Shown piece after piece: positions 28,769 to 37,710 of a stretch of 64,000 bases of DNA. The position numbers and the translations under genes are program-made. The notes beneath the pieces were generated by a model. That model saw only the letters and a list, made by a program, of their open reading frames with translations, ran no database searches and was not told where the DNA came from. Position 1 is the first letter of the stretch; each line of letters starts with the position of its first letter. Source of the stretch: Emticicia sp. C21 (GTDB taxonomy: Bacteria > Bacteroidota > Bacteroidia > Cytophagales > Spirosomataceae); the NCBI RefSeq assembly GCF_003418935.1, contig NZ_QVMT01000003.1, forward strand, positions 1 to 64,000, written 5' to 3'.

Positions 28769-29509
28769 TTATGCTTCGCTAAGAACGCCTAAGTTAATAA
28801 TAATGTCTTTTAAATCTTTCAAAGAATCTAATAAGCCATCATTACGCAGAATAGTTAATTGTTGACGGGTATGTGTACCATTCACCACGCCTAAAGACAT
28901 ACGGCAACCGGCTCTTACACCTGACTTTAAATCTGATGGCGTATCGCCGATGTTAATCACCTCATAAGGGTCAGATACACCCATCAGTTTCATGGCTCTT
29001 TGAATCATGTAAGGTTCCGGGCGGCCTTTGGGTACTTCGTCACTGGCGATAGACACATCAATGACTGATTTTCCAGAAGTATTCACGTAATTATATTCCA
29101 GGCCATCAAGCCAGCCCAATTTTTCTAAAATGATATTGGTAACTACTCTATAAAAACCTGTAGTTAAAGCGATTCTGATATTATTCCTACGTAAGAAATC
29201 AAATATTTCCAGACAACCCTCAGTGGGCAATACCTCATTTTTGCGATAATGCTCTTCAAGAATCAGCCGGAAATAGTCATAAGAGTAGATTACATTTTCA
29301 TTGTACTCTGGATGATCCTTACCTGTTTTTTCTTCCCAAAGCATTTTAAACACCTCTACTTTCGAGTAGCCCTGTAAAGCTAAAATCCGTTCTTCCGATA
29401 CATTCAAACCTACATACTCACAAGCATTGGCAAAGCAGGTTTCAACTTCCTTTTTGTCCTGAACGGTAGTTCCGGCCATATCGAAAACAACTAATCTGAT
29501 TGGAAACAT
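28769..29509 (-). CDS. Phosphonatase-like HAD hydrolase (TIGR03351, PhnX-related)
   Basis: 246 residues from ATG 29509 (MFPIRLVVFDMAGTTVQD); an ATG at 29557 gives 16 extra basic residues. All signature features of the PhnX branch are visible: nucleophile Asp10 in DMAGT, cap-domain Lys50 (GYSK), which aligns with the Schiff-base lysine of phosphonatase, TTGF, Arg in KGRPEPYM in place of the usual HAD lysine, and GDTPSD. Expected reaction: phosphonoacetaldehyde + water to acetaldehyde + phosphate. First gene of the two-gene operon with the FAD oxidase, which would supply its substrate. Confidence 0.85.
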   Translation of the reverse strand: MFPIRLVVFDMAGTTVQDKKEVETCFANACEYVGLNVSEERILALQGYSKVEVFKMLWEEKTGKDHPEYNENVIYSYDYFRLILEEHYRKNEVLPTEGCLEIFDFLRRNNIRIALTTGFYRVVTNIILEKLGWLDGLEYNYVNTSGKSVIDVSIASDEVPKGRPEPYMIQRAMKLMGVSDPYEVINIGDTPSDLKSGVRAGCRMSLGVVNGTHTRQQLTILRNDGLLDSLKDLKDIIINLGVLSEA

Positions 29510-29980
29510 AAGGTATTGTTTTTTGACAAAAATAAGCCATCGTCTTCTATAAAACATATTATGTTTTTGTTAAGTCCAATCGCTAAAAGGCCAAAAAGGT
29601 GTGTAAAATACACTTAAAAAAAGCGTGTTTTTATATCTACATTTTTAAGAAATACGTCTCCCCAATTAATACTTTCATAGAAGTGTAGATCAGACATTTT
29701 ATAGTATAATTTATAAGATTTGGGGAAAATATTCCCCGTAAATGGATAAAAATCCACTTTTTGCCGCGTATGGAAATTATTGTAAAAATTAGAATATATA
29801 TATATTAAATGATTGATTATTAAGTATTTAATGAATTCTTCTTGATTCTGAGGCATTTTTTCAGGATGGAGGAATTAATTTTTTAACTTATATAGCAGGT
29901 ATTGATTTTAGCTAATTTATCAGATTTTAAACTTTATATGAGGTGCTACTGTCAAAACCACAAATAAACACGATACGATT
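29510..29980. other. Intergenic region upstream of divergent genes, one doubtful small ORF
   Basis: AT-rich gap between the phosphonatase-like gene and the glycine-zipper lipoprotein. An 80-codon minus-strand ORF (29856-29614) could be a gene remnant or an orphan small protein; it has no recognised family, signal or promoter box. The minus-strand sequence GGACTTAAC near 29575 resembles the shared TonB-promoter box only in its first half. Nothing else is supported. Confidence 0.3.
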
Positions 29981-30511
29981 ATGAAAAATGTAATAATTAT
30001 CACTTCACTTGTAGCAGCTACAATGGGGTGTACTAGCAAAGAAAATACTAATGAACAGATACAGGCAGCCAGAAAAGCTGCAATTGATTCAGTGAACAGA
30101 GTAGTTGAAATAGAACGTATGAAACAGGCAACTATTGACTCGATGAATCTTGTACAGGAACAACAATTGGCAATAGCAGAAGCTAAAAAAGCCAATACCT
30201 CAACCAGAACAAAAGAGACTGTAATTTATAGAGACGGGGGTTATTCTAATGCTAATGGTGGCGGTTATACGCCGGTATCATATACCTCAACAAAGCCTGC
30301 TAAGAAGAAAATGAATCCTGCTGTGAAAGGTGCTTTGATTGGTACAGGTGTAGGTGCTTTGGCCGGGGTAGCGATTGCAAAGGATAAAAAAGGTAAAGGT
30401 GCCTTGATTGGTGCCGCTGCCGGTGCAGCCGCTGGTGCCTTAGGTGGGGTAATTATTGATAAGCAGAAACAGAAAAAACAGGCACAGCAACAGCCCCAGA
30501 TTTATTACTAA
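29981..30511 (+). CDS. Glycine-zipper lipoprotein
   Basis: 176 residues. Lipobox near residue 17 (ATMGC), an amphipathic Gln/Ala/Lys coiled-coil-like stretch (about 24-70), a Gly/Tyr/Ser-rich linker, then a glycine zipper at about 112-160 (GALIGTGVGALAGVAIA, GAAAGAAAGALGGVIID) and a Gln-rich tail. Proteins of this type insert in or span the outer membrane or stabilise the envelope. Transcribed alone, with its own terminator. No visible tie to the phosphonate genes around it. Confidence 0.7.
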   Translation: MKNVIIITSLVAATMGCTSKENTNEQIQAARKAAIDSVNRVVEIERMKQATIDSMNLVQEQQLAIAEAKKANTSTRTKETVIYRDGGYSNANGGGYTPVSYTSTKPAKKKMNPAVKGALIGTGVGALAGVAIAKDKKGKGALIGAAAGAAAGALGGVIIDKQKQKKQAQQQPQIYY

Positions 30512-30535
30512 TTTCACAACCAGACTATATATTCA

Positions 30536-30577
30536 CCCTCCTGAAAGAGTCTTAGGACTTTTCTCAGGAGGGTTTTC
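30536..30577 (+). terminator. Terminator of the glycine-zipper lipoprotein gene
   Basis: CCCTCCTGA pairs with TCAGGAGGG, with an inner partial stem (AAAGAGTC / GGACTTTT), followed by TTTTCTTATTTTTTT. Confidence 0.8.
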
Positions 30578-30744
30578 TTATTTTTTTAGTAAACAACTAT
30601 TAGAGGGATTCCCGAAAAGTAGTTGAAAATTATGAACGATAACTAATAAACGTAAATAAAGTATTTGGTTATATCAAGTAATAAATACAGTGCAAAAGGG
30701 TTGTGTATATTCAAGAGTTATATCTTAGTAATGAAGAAATAAAC

Positions 30745-31542
30745 TCATACAATGTCTTGTATGAGTTTTGACCATTTCTCAATATTGTCTTCAAAAACAC
30801 CACGGTAGTAGTTAATCAAGTTGTGGTATTTTTCCTGAAACTCAGGTGTCATTCTTCTGTTAAAACTCTTATCTCTAAAAACACATTCAAAATTATTAAT
30901 ACTGCCAATCAGGTATTTATAATCAGTGATGAGTACCGAAGGGGCATTATTTCTTAGGGCTGGTTTAATCACCTCTTCATGCATAGTCAAGGCAGTTTCG
31001 TTAGCGGCCAATCCCTTCTCAAACCATTTATTTTCTAAGCATGTCCCTTCAATCGGATAAAAATTTCCATTAAAAAGGCTTTTATTCGGTTTTTTAAGTC
31101 CAGGTGAGGAGTAAAACAGAAAGTTCTCAGGTTCTTCAATTTTATACTGATAATTTTTAGTATTCATGTGAGATAGCCATTCTTCAAGGTTTAAAGGAGC
31201 TTCTTCTGAAAAATTAAAATCAAAAATCAAGTCCTGATTACCTTGCTGAACAATGGGTGCTACATGATAACCCCAACGGATGTATCCTTTGGGGGTCATA
31301 TGATTAGGGTCCTGAATCAGGAAGACTTCATTTGAAGTCTCTGAATAGCGGCATGGAGCGAAGACCCATATTTTTTTATGCGGAATATTATGCTTTTTTA
31401 AAAGCAAAGAACTCAGGTGAGCATTACAATGACAGTTACCTTGCAGATAACGGTAAGATGGATAGAGTTGATGTTTTATTTCTTTAAACACTCTATCTAT
31501 TAAGGGTTGAATCAAAGTTTTTGATTCAAATACATTCAGCAT
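30745..31542 (-). CDS. Protein-glutaminase-like papain-fold protein
   Basis: 265 residues from ATG 31542; a TTG at 31566 would extend it by eight. Residues ~35-140 resemble the protein-glutaminase (Gln_deamidase_2-type) domain: GNCHCNAH with candidate nucleophile Cys, WGYHVAPI with candidate His, and LIFDFNF with candidate Asp. Such enzymes deamidate glutamine side chains in proteins. Unlike the secreted Chryseobacterium enzyme, no signal peptide or propeptide is visible, so it would act inside the cell or leave by another route. The C-terminal ~100 residues are unassigned. Similarity judged from short motifs only. Confidence 0.5.
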   Translation of the reverse strand: MLNVFESKTLIQPLIDRVFKEIKHQLYPSYRYLQGNCHCNAHLSSLLLKKHNIPHKKIWVFAPCRYSETSNEVFLIQDPNHMTPKGYIRWGYHVAPIVQQGNQDLIFDFNFSEEAPLNLEEWLSHMNTKNYQYKIEEPENFLFYSSPGLKKPNKSLFNGNFYPIEGTCLENKWFEKGLAANETALTMHEEVIKPALRNNAPSVLITDYKYLIGSINNFECVFRDKSFNRRMTPEFQEKYHNLINYYRGVFEDNIEKWSKLIQDIV

Positions 31543-31566
31543 TTTGTTGAGTTGATTAGAGTTCAA

Positions 31567-32770
31567 AACTAATAGTTTAAAGCCTATTATTATGTTATGT
31601 TTTGGTAAAGGAATTGTAACGCAGAAGTTAAAAGAAGACTCTTTCTTCCGCCTGAATAGAAGAGGTAAAATAGACCTGTAATTGAAGATGAAAAAAAGAT
31701 TGTCAACGAGAGCAATATCGTATCAGCACAGCTACTGAAATGTTGCCTGAAACCCTAAAAATCTTTTTAAGCCTTATTATTTCTATATTACAAAAAGATA
31801 TCTACTTTATAAGAAGAACACATGAATTTCTGCCTCCTGCTCTTTTCAAACCTTACCCTTAATTCACAAACGTTAATAGATTTTTTTTACCATTTATACA
31901 CAGCATAGAAACTATTTCTACTACAGATTTATTGTTTACAAAGATACTTTATTTCTACTAAAAAGAAGAATTTCATCAATACTATTTAATGGGTTTTGTA
32001 AGACTAAAAAGCAACCTTCTCCACCTTTCATTAAAAGGTATATTTAGTTGGTAAAAAGACTACTTTTCTCAGAATTTTTATTTCACTAACCACTCTAAAA
32101 ACATGATAAAATGGAATGTTAAGAAAAGCTTAAAAAAAGATTAAGAAAGAAATTTGTTTTACCAGAAAACTCCTTAAATTGTTGCTCTATACCATACAAA
32201 CCTTTTGTACCTATTATCTATCTAATTAAAACACCTACTTTATGACAAAAACACACGCGGCCTTTTGTTCTCTATCCTGATTCTTCTTTTCAAACCTTAT
32301 CATTGTTGATAAGCATCTATTAATTGTGATGCTTTACAATTTACCTGGAAAAGAAATCTATTTGCGTTGCTGATTCACCGGCTATCAAGCTACCTGAAAC
32401 GTATGATGATTAGAGTATTACCAACACACCTTTAAACTTTTCTTCAAACCTCAAAAAAAACACCATACACACTACCTTTTCTGTTACCAGTAAGGTCTGG
32501 TTATGCCTTTGCTTGTTAGCGGTGCATTTATGCACTATGTCTTGCATGAGTAAAAGTACTTAATTCTTAAAAAATGCCTGTTTTTTCATGTTTTTGCACA
32601 AAAAAGCCTGAAAAAACAGATAATTCCATCATTTACTTAACAATAGCTTAATTCCGACTTAACATTCACAGAATGTAAGAAGCGTACTTTTGCATGCTGA
32701 AAATCATGCTGGCTTATTATAAATTTTTAACGACTAAATCTTTCAAAAATCAAACAAAAAACAAAAGTTT
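31567..32770 (+). promoter_or_regulatory. 1.2-kb gene-free region ending in the SusC promoter
   Basis: No credible ORF on either strand. The last 115 bases hold the promoter: box GACTTAACATTCAC at 32656-32669 and -7 element TACTTTTG at 32685-32692, leaving a leader of roughly 70-75 bases before ATG 32771. Upstream (31567-32655) I see only AT-rich sequence with scattered short repeats of T-rich and CTTTT motifs; a small RNA or a decayed gene cannot be excluded. Confidence 0.5.
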
Positions 32771-35700
32771 ATGAAAAAACAACTCCTATTATGCATGGTA
32801 GTTTTTCTGATTAGCCTCTTTATCAGCGAAGCAACTTATGCGCAGACTTCAGTAAGCGGGAAGGTATCTGCTGCCAATGGCGAGGGCATCCCCGGCGTAA
32901 GCGTGTTGGTAAAAGGCAGCAATCAGGGTACCAATTCTGATGCCAGCGGAAATTTCAGATTAAGTAATGTTAGTTCAAGTTCGGTTCTTGTGTTCTCTGC
33001 TATCGGTTTCGTAACAGAAGAACGTACAGTAGGTAACCAGACTACTATAAATATTACCTTGAACGAAGATAACAAAACCTTAAACGAGGTAGTAGTAACA
33101 GCTTTGGGTATTAAAAAAGACATTCGCCGTATCGGGGTGGCTATCCAGTCAATTGATGGAGCTTCTACCGTTAAAGCACGTGAGCCAAACGCCATTAATG
33201 CGTTGGCAGGTAAAGTAGCCGGTTTGACAATCGGAGCACAACCTGAAATGTTGCGTAAACCAAACATTTCGTTACGGGGTAATACCGAGATTTTATATGT
33301 AGTGGATGGTGTACCTATCAACTCTGATACCTGGAACATCAGTCCGGATGATATTGAAACTTATTCAGTGTTAAAAGGAGCTTCTGCTTCGGCGCTTTAT
33401 GGTTTCCGCGGTAAAAATGGTGCTATCCTGATTACCACCAAACGTGGTTCTAAAGATAAACGTGGATTCTCGGTTGAAGTAAACTCTTCAACTATGTTAG
33501 ATAAAGGTTTTTATGCGATACCTAAAACACAAGACTTGTATGGCCCGGGTGACCACGGTCGTTATGCCTTTGTTGACGGTAAAGGTGGTGGATTAAACGA
33601 CGGTGACTACGATGGTGGCTGGGGCCCTAAATTTGAGGGTCAGTTGATTCCTCAATACGATAGCCCGGTTGACCCGGTAACAGGTGTAAGAGCAGGTACT
33701 CCATGGATTGCCCGTGGTAAAGACAACTTAGCCCGTTTCCTGCAAACAGGTATCTTATCAACTAATAATATTGCTGTTTCAGCCACAGGAGAAAAATATA
33801 ACTTGCGTTTCTCTACTTCACAGATTTCACAACGTGGTATTGTTCCGAATACAAAATTAAATATCAGCAACTTTAACATTGCTGCTGATTATAAATTCTC
33901 TGACAAACTTTCGTTCACTTCGAACTTACAGTATAACAGACAATACACGCCAAATATCCCTGATATTAACTATGGCCCTAACTCAATCATCTATAATATG
34001 ACACTTTGGGCCGGTGCTGACTGGGATGTTGACGATATGCGTAACTACTGGCAACCGGGTAAAGAAGGAATCCAACAGATTTATGCTGAGTACCAACGTT
34101 ACAACAATCCATACTTCATGAGTTATGAATGGTTGAGAGGTCACCAGAAATCTGATATTATCGGCCAGGCCGCTTTGACTTATAAATTTACAGACTATCT
34201 GGAAGCTACACTTCGCTCGCAAATTACTACCTGGAACTTGCTACGTACAGAGAAAATGCCTTATTCAGCAGGTTCTTATGGGCGTGATGAGCGTCGTGGA
34301 GACTACCGTGAAGACCGTCGTAACCTGTTTGAAAACAACACCGACATCTTATTGAAATTTGACAAGGACATAGTAAGAGGTTTTAACGCAAAAATCTGGG
34401 CAGGGGGTAATATCCGTACTTTTGAGTATAGCTCACAATATGGTTCTACTGATTATCTGAACGTACCGGGCTTATACAACTTCAGCAACTCGGCGAACCC
34501 TGTTCGCGGCGCTAATTTTAACTCAGCTATGCGTGTAAATTCAGGATATTATTCTGCTGACTTTACCATTAAGAATTTTGTAACTATCGGAACAACCGGT
34601 CGTGTGGATAAATTGTCAACTTTACCATCTGGTAACAATACATTCTTTTATCCATCAGTTTCTGCTTCAACAGTTTTATCTGATTACATTAATCTTCCAT
34701 CAGTTATCTCGTTCTTCAAGTTAAGAGGTTCGTATGCTAACGTGAAAGACGGCTTAACTCGCTCTACTATCGGTACAACCCCTAGCTTAGGCGATGGTAA
34801 CCCACTAGGGTATGGCGATCAATATTATTCTCCATACGATGGCCCTGCTTATAGCAACGCTGCGGTTTATTCTACGCCTTTCTCTTACAATAACCAGCCA
34901 TCGGCTTACTATACAGGTACATTGAACAACCCTGGCCTGAACCCAAGTTCAACTTCACAAACCGAGGTGGGTCTTGATTTCAGAGTATTGCAAAACCGTA
35001 TCGGCTTGGATGTAACTTACTTCATCTCTGACGAAGGCCCTAGAATCTTCTCTTTACCAATTTCTTCTACTACCGGTTATACAGCCGCTTTGGTAAACGG
35101 TATTAAAACACAGAAAAAAGGTTGGGAAGTTGCCTTAACTGGCTCGCCAATCAAAAACCCTGATGGTTTAAACTGGGATGTAGTGGTTAACTACTCTACT
35201 TATCAGGAAAGACTAACAGAGATTTATCCGGGTGTTGCAAATCTGAATACTTTCTTCAAGGTAGGTGACCGTCTGGATAAATTCTATGGAACTGCCTTTG
35301 CCAGAACTCCAGACGGACAAATTATCAATGATGATTCAGGTCGCCCTGTTACTACTCCTGTGGCTCAGTTCTTAGGTTATATAAATCCTAAATTTGTATT
35401 TGGTATCAATAACAAATTCAACTATAAAAACCTGAGCTTCAGCTTCCAGTTTGATGGTCGTATCGGTGGTGTAATCTCTAACTATATCCAACGTCAGACA
35501 TATCGCGGTGGTCGCCATATCGGTACCACTGAAGGGATAATGGGTATTGCACGCGAACAGGATTATAAAGGTGTAAAAGCTTATGTGGGCGAAGGAGTAC
35601 AGATTTCAAATGGAGTACCTATTAAATACGATGCAGATGGTAAAATTACCAATTATGCTGAATTGCAATACAAACCAAATGAAACCAAACAATTTGTACA

Positions 35701-35974
35701 AGACTACGTGAGCCGTTACTATAATACAGATGATGGTAACTTAATGAACCGTTCTTTCGCTATGTTGCGTGAGGTTGTAATTGGTTATTCGTTACCTGAA
35801 AGATGGTTTGGCGGAGTTGTAAAAAATGCCTCGGTATCGTTGGTAGGTAGAAACCTATTGTATTTTGCAGAGAAGAAAGATATTGATTTGAACCAGTATA
35901 TCAACGATGGTGGCTCAGGTCTGCAAACACCATCTACCAGAAGATACGGTATCAACCTGAACTTTACTTTCTAA
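32771..35974 (+). CDS. SusC/RagA-family TonB-dependent receptor
   Basis: 1067 residues: signal peptide to ~25 (ending TYAQT), carboxypeptidase-regulatory-like domain (about 27-100, GKVSAANGEGIPGVSVLVKG), the SusC signature NEVVVTALGIKKDIRR, plug domain (about 118-225, with LRGNTEILYVVDGVPI and ASALYGFRGKNG), and a 22-stranded barrel ending INLNFTF. Forms the pore half of an outer-membrane SusCD transporter with the next gene. Usual cargo of the family is glycan or peptide fragments, but here the downstream genes encode phosphonate and phosphoester enzymes. Confidence 0.92.
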   Translation: MKKQLLLCMVVFLISLFISEATYAQTSVSGKVSAANGEGIPGVSVLVKGSNQGTNSDASGNFRLSNVSSSSVLVFSAIGFVTEERTVGNQTTINITLNEDNKTLNEVVVTALGIKKDIRRIGVAIQSIDGASTVKAREPNAINALAGKVAGLTIGAQPEMLRKPNISLRGNTEILYVVDGVPINSDTWNISPDDIETYSVLKGASASALYGFRGKNGAILITTKRGSKDKRGFSVEVNSSTMLDKGFYAIPKTQDLYGPGDHGRYAFVDGKGGGLNDGDYDGGWGPKFEGQLIPQYDSPVDPVTGVRAGTPWIARGKDNLARFLQTGILSTNNIAVSATGEKYNLRFSTSQISQRGIVPNTKLNISNFNIAADYKFSDKLSFTSNLQYNRQYTPNIPDINYGPNSIIYNMTLWAGADWDVDDMRNYWQPGKEGIQQIYAEYQRYNNPYFMSYEWLRGHQKSDIIGQAALTYKFTDYLEATLRSQITTWNLLRTEKMPYSAGSYGRDERRGDYREDRRNLFENNTDILLKFDKDIVRGFNAKIWAGGNIRTFEYSSQYGSTDYLNVPGLYNFSNSANPVRGANFNSAMRVNSGYYSADFTIKNFVTIGTTGRVDKLSTLPSGNNTFFYPSVSASTVLSDYINLPSVISFFKLRGSYANVKDGLTRSTIGTTPSLGDGNPLGYGDQYYSPYDGPAYSNAAVYSTPFSYNNQPSAYYTGTLNNPGLNPSSTSQTEVGLDFRVLQNRIGLDVTYFISDEGPRIFSLPISSTTGYTAALVNGIKTQKKGWEVALTGSPIKNPDGLNWDVVVNYSTYQERLTEIYPGVANLNTFFKVGDRLDKFYGTAFARTPDGQIINDDSGRPVTTPVAQFLGYINPKFVFGINNKFNYKNLSFSFQFDGRIGGVISNYIQRQTYRGGRHIGTTEGIMGIAREQDYKGVKAYVGEGVQISNGVPIKYDADGKITNYAELQYKPNETKQFVQDYVSRYYNTDDGNLMNRSFAMLREVVIGYSLPERWFGGVVKNASVSLVGRNLLYFAEKKDIDLNQYINDGGSGLQTPSTRRYGINLNFTF

Positions 35975-36033
35975 TCTCAATTGATTGCTCATTGAGCTTT
36001 ATTTTAACATCATTCAGATAAAAATATTAAAAA

Positions 36034-37626
36034 ATGAAGATACATAAATTATTCGCAGGAGCTTTCGCAGTATTAGCTGTTAGCCTTAGCAGTTGCGAAA
36101 AATCGTTTGAAGACCTTGAAAAAGATCCGAACCGCCCGGTAAACGTACCTGCCTCCCTTGTATTGCAAGGCGTTGAAGCCGATTTAGCTAACAATACAGG
36201 TCGCCCATTTAGTGCAGAAATGCGTTGGAACCAGTTCTATGCTTCTAACTATAATTATTATGCTAACAATGAATATACATGGACAGCGACTCCTAACCAC
36301 TACAATACGCTTAAAAACGTAGTAAAAATGGAAGAAGAAGCTAAACGTGCAGGGTTAGCAGAAGTTAACGGTTACACAGCGCTTGGGAAGTTTTTCCGTG
36401 CGTATTTTATTGACGAAATGTCGAAACGTGTAGGTGACCTGCCAGTATCTGAAGCCCTAAAAGGTATTGCGAACACTACTCCTAAATATGATACCCAAAA
36501 AGCAGTTTACGTACAGATTTTGAAATGGTTGGATGAGGCGAATGATAACCTGGCTACTTTGATTGCCCAGGGACAATCTGTACAAGGTGACTTCTACTTT
36601 GGTGGAGACCTTCGTAAATGGCAAAAAGCCGTAAATGCTTTCAAATTGAGAGTTTTGATTTCATTAAGTAAAAAGGAAGGTGAAAGCGAGTTAAATGTGA
36701 AGGCGCGTTTTGCTGAAATATTAGGCAATCCAACTAAATATCCTTTGTTTGCAGGTCTGGAAGATAACTTAGAGTTTAAATACAATAACTTTAATAAATA
36801 TCCGTCGAATCCTGATAACTTTGGTTTTGATGCGACTCGCCAGAACATGGCAAAAACTTATGTAGGTTTGCTATCTGGTCTGAATGACCCACGTGTAATG
36901 GTTACTACAGAACCGGCAGGTGGAGAATTGAAAGCTGGTAAATTGCCATCAGATTATACAGCGTATGTAGGGGCAAGCTCGGCAGAAGATTTAGCTGATA
37001 TGAGTGATAAAGCCGGAAGAAACAATGGTGCTGGTTTTGCTCCGGGTTTGTATTCGTTCCAGAACCGTTTCCGTTACTACCGTAATTATACAGCCGAGAA
37101 TACTTTCATTGTAGGTTATCCTGAAATGTGTTTCAACATAGCAGAGGGCTTACACAGAAACTGGGCAACAGGTGATGGCGAAGCATGGTATAAAAAAGGT
37201 ATTCAGGCATCTATGAGTTTCTATGGAATCGTAAATGGCACTAATACCATGACTTACTCAAAAACTGGGGGTAGAGAAGCAGCTGATCTTGCAACCTTCA
37301 CTATTAACTTTAATTTCGATACTTATTATGCGCAGGATATGGTGAAGTATGACGGTAAAACTACAAAAGGTTTACAACAGATTATCAGCCAGAAATATGC
37401 AGCATTCTTTATGAACTCGGGTATGGAAGCCTATTTTAACTGGAGACGTACGGGCTTCCCTAAATTTGAAACAGGGGTAGGTAATGGTAACTCAAACCGT
37501 ATCGCAGTTCGTTGGCAATACCCGCTTTCAGAGCGTACTACTAACACCAAAAATTATAATGATGCGATTAACAGCCAGTATGGCGGTAAAGACGACATCA
37601 ACGATTCAGTTTGGATAATGAAGTAG
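36034..37626 (+). CDS. SusD/RagB-family nutrient-binding outer-membrane lipoprotein
   Basis: 530 residues with a lipobox (SLSSC, about residue 22). The mature start FEDLEKDPNRPVNVPASLVLQG and the late IAEGLHRNW segment identify the SusD-like nutrient-binding lipoprotein subfamily, an alpha-helical TPR-like protein that lids the SusC barrel. It starts 59 bases after the SusC gene, the normal order. The ligand cannot be predicted from sequence. Confidence 0.9.
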   Translation: MKIHKLFAGAFAVLAVSLSSCEKSFEDLEKDPNRPVNVPASLVLQGVEADLANNTGRPFSAEMRWNQFYASNYNYYANNEYTWTATPNHYNTLKNVVKMEEEAKRAGLAEVNGYTALGKFFRAYFIDEMSKRVGDLPVSEALKGIANTTPKYDTQKAVYVQILKWLDEANDNLATLIAQGQSVQGDFYFGGDLRKWQKAVNAFKLRVLISLSKKEGESELNVKARFAEILGNPTKYPLFAGLEDNLEFKYNNFNKYPSNPDNFGFDATRQNMAKTYVGLLSGLNDPRVMVTTEPAGGELKAGKLPSDYTAYVGASSAEDLADMSDKAGRNNGAGFAPGLYSFQNRFRYYRNYTAENTFIVGYPEMCFNIAEGLHRNWATGDGEAWYKKGIQASMSFYGIVNGTNTMTYSKTGGREAADLATFTINFNFDTYYAQDMVKYDGKTTKGLQQIISQKYAAFFMNSGMEAYFNWRRTGFPKFETGVGNGNSNRIAVRWQYPLSERTTNTKNYNDAINSQYGGKDDINDSVWIMK

Positions 37627-37652
37627 TTTTTGTACATCATAGGTAAGAGTTG

Positions 37653-37685
37653 AAAGTAGCGGAGCGGTGTTCCGCTACTTTTTAA
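37653..37685 (+). terminator. Terminator-like hairpin between SusD and the PhnZ-like gene
   Basis: AAAGTAGCGGA / TCCGCTACTTT, perfect 11-bp stem with a 7-base loop and a T run. It lies 26 bases before the ATG at 37711 and no new -7 box follows it, so it may act as a partial terminator that lowers expression of the catabolic genes relative to susCD. Confidence 0.75.
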
Positions 37686-37710
37686 TTCAAGGTTTAACCC
37701 AATATTTATT

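Noticed and set aside
29614-29856. 80-codon minus-strand ORF between phosphonatase-like and glycine-zipper genes
   Set aside because: No family, no promoter box or signal, AT-driven composition; kept only as a remark in the intergenic entry.
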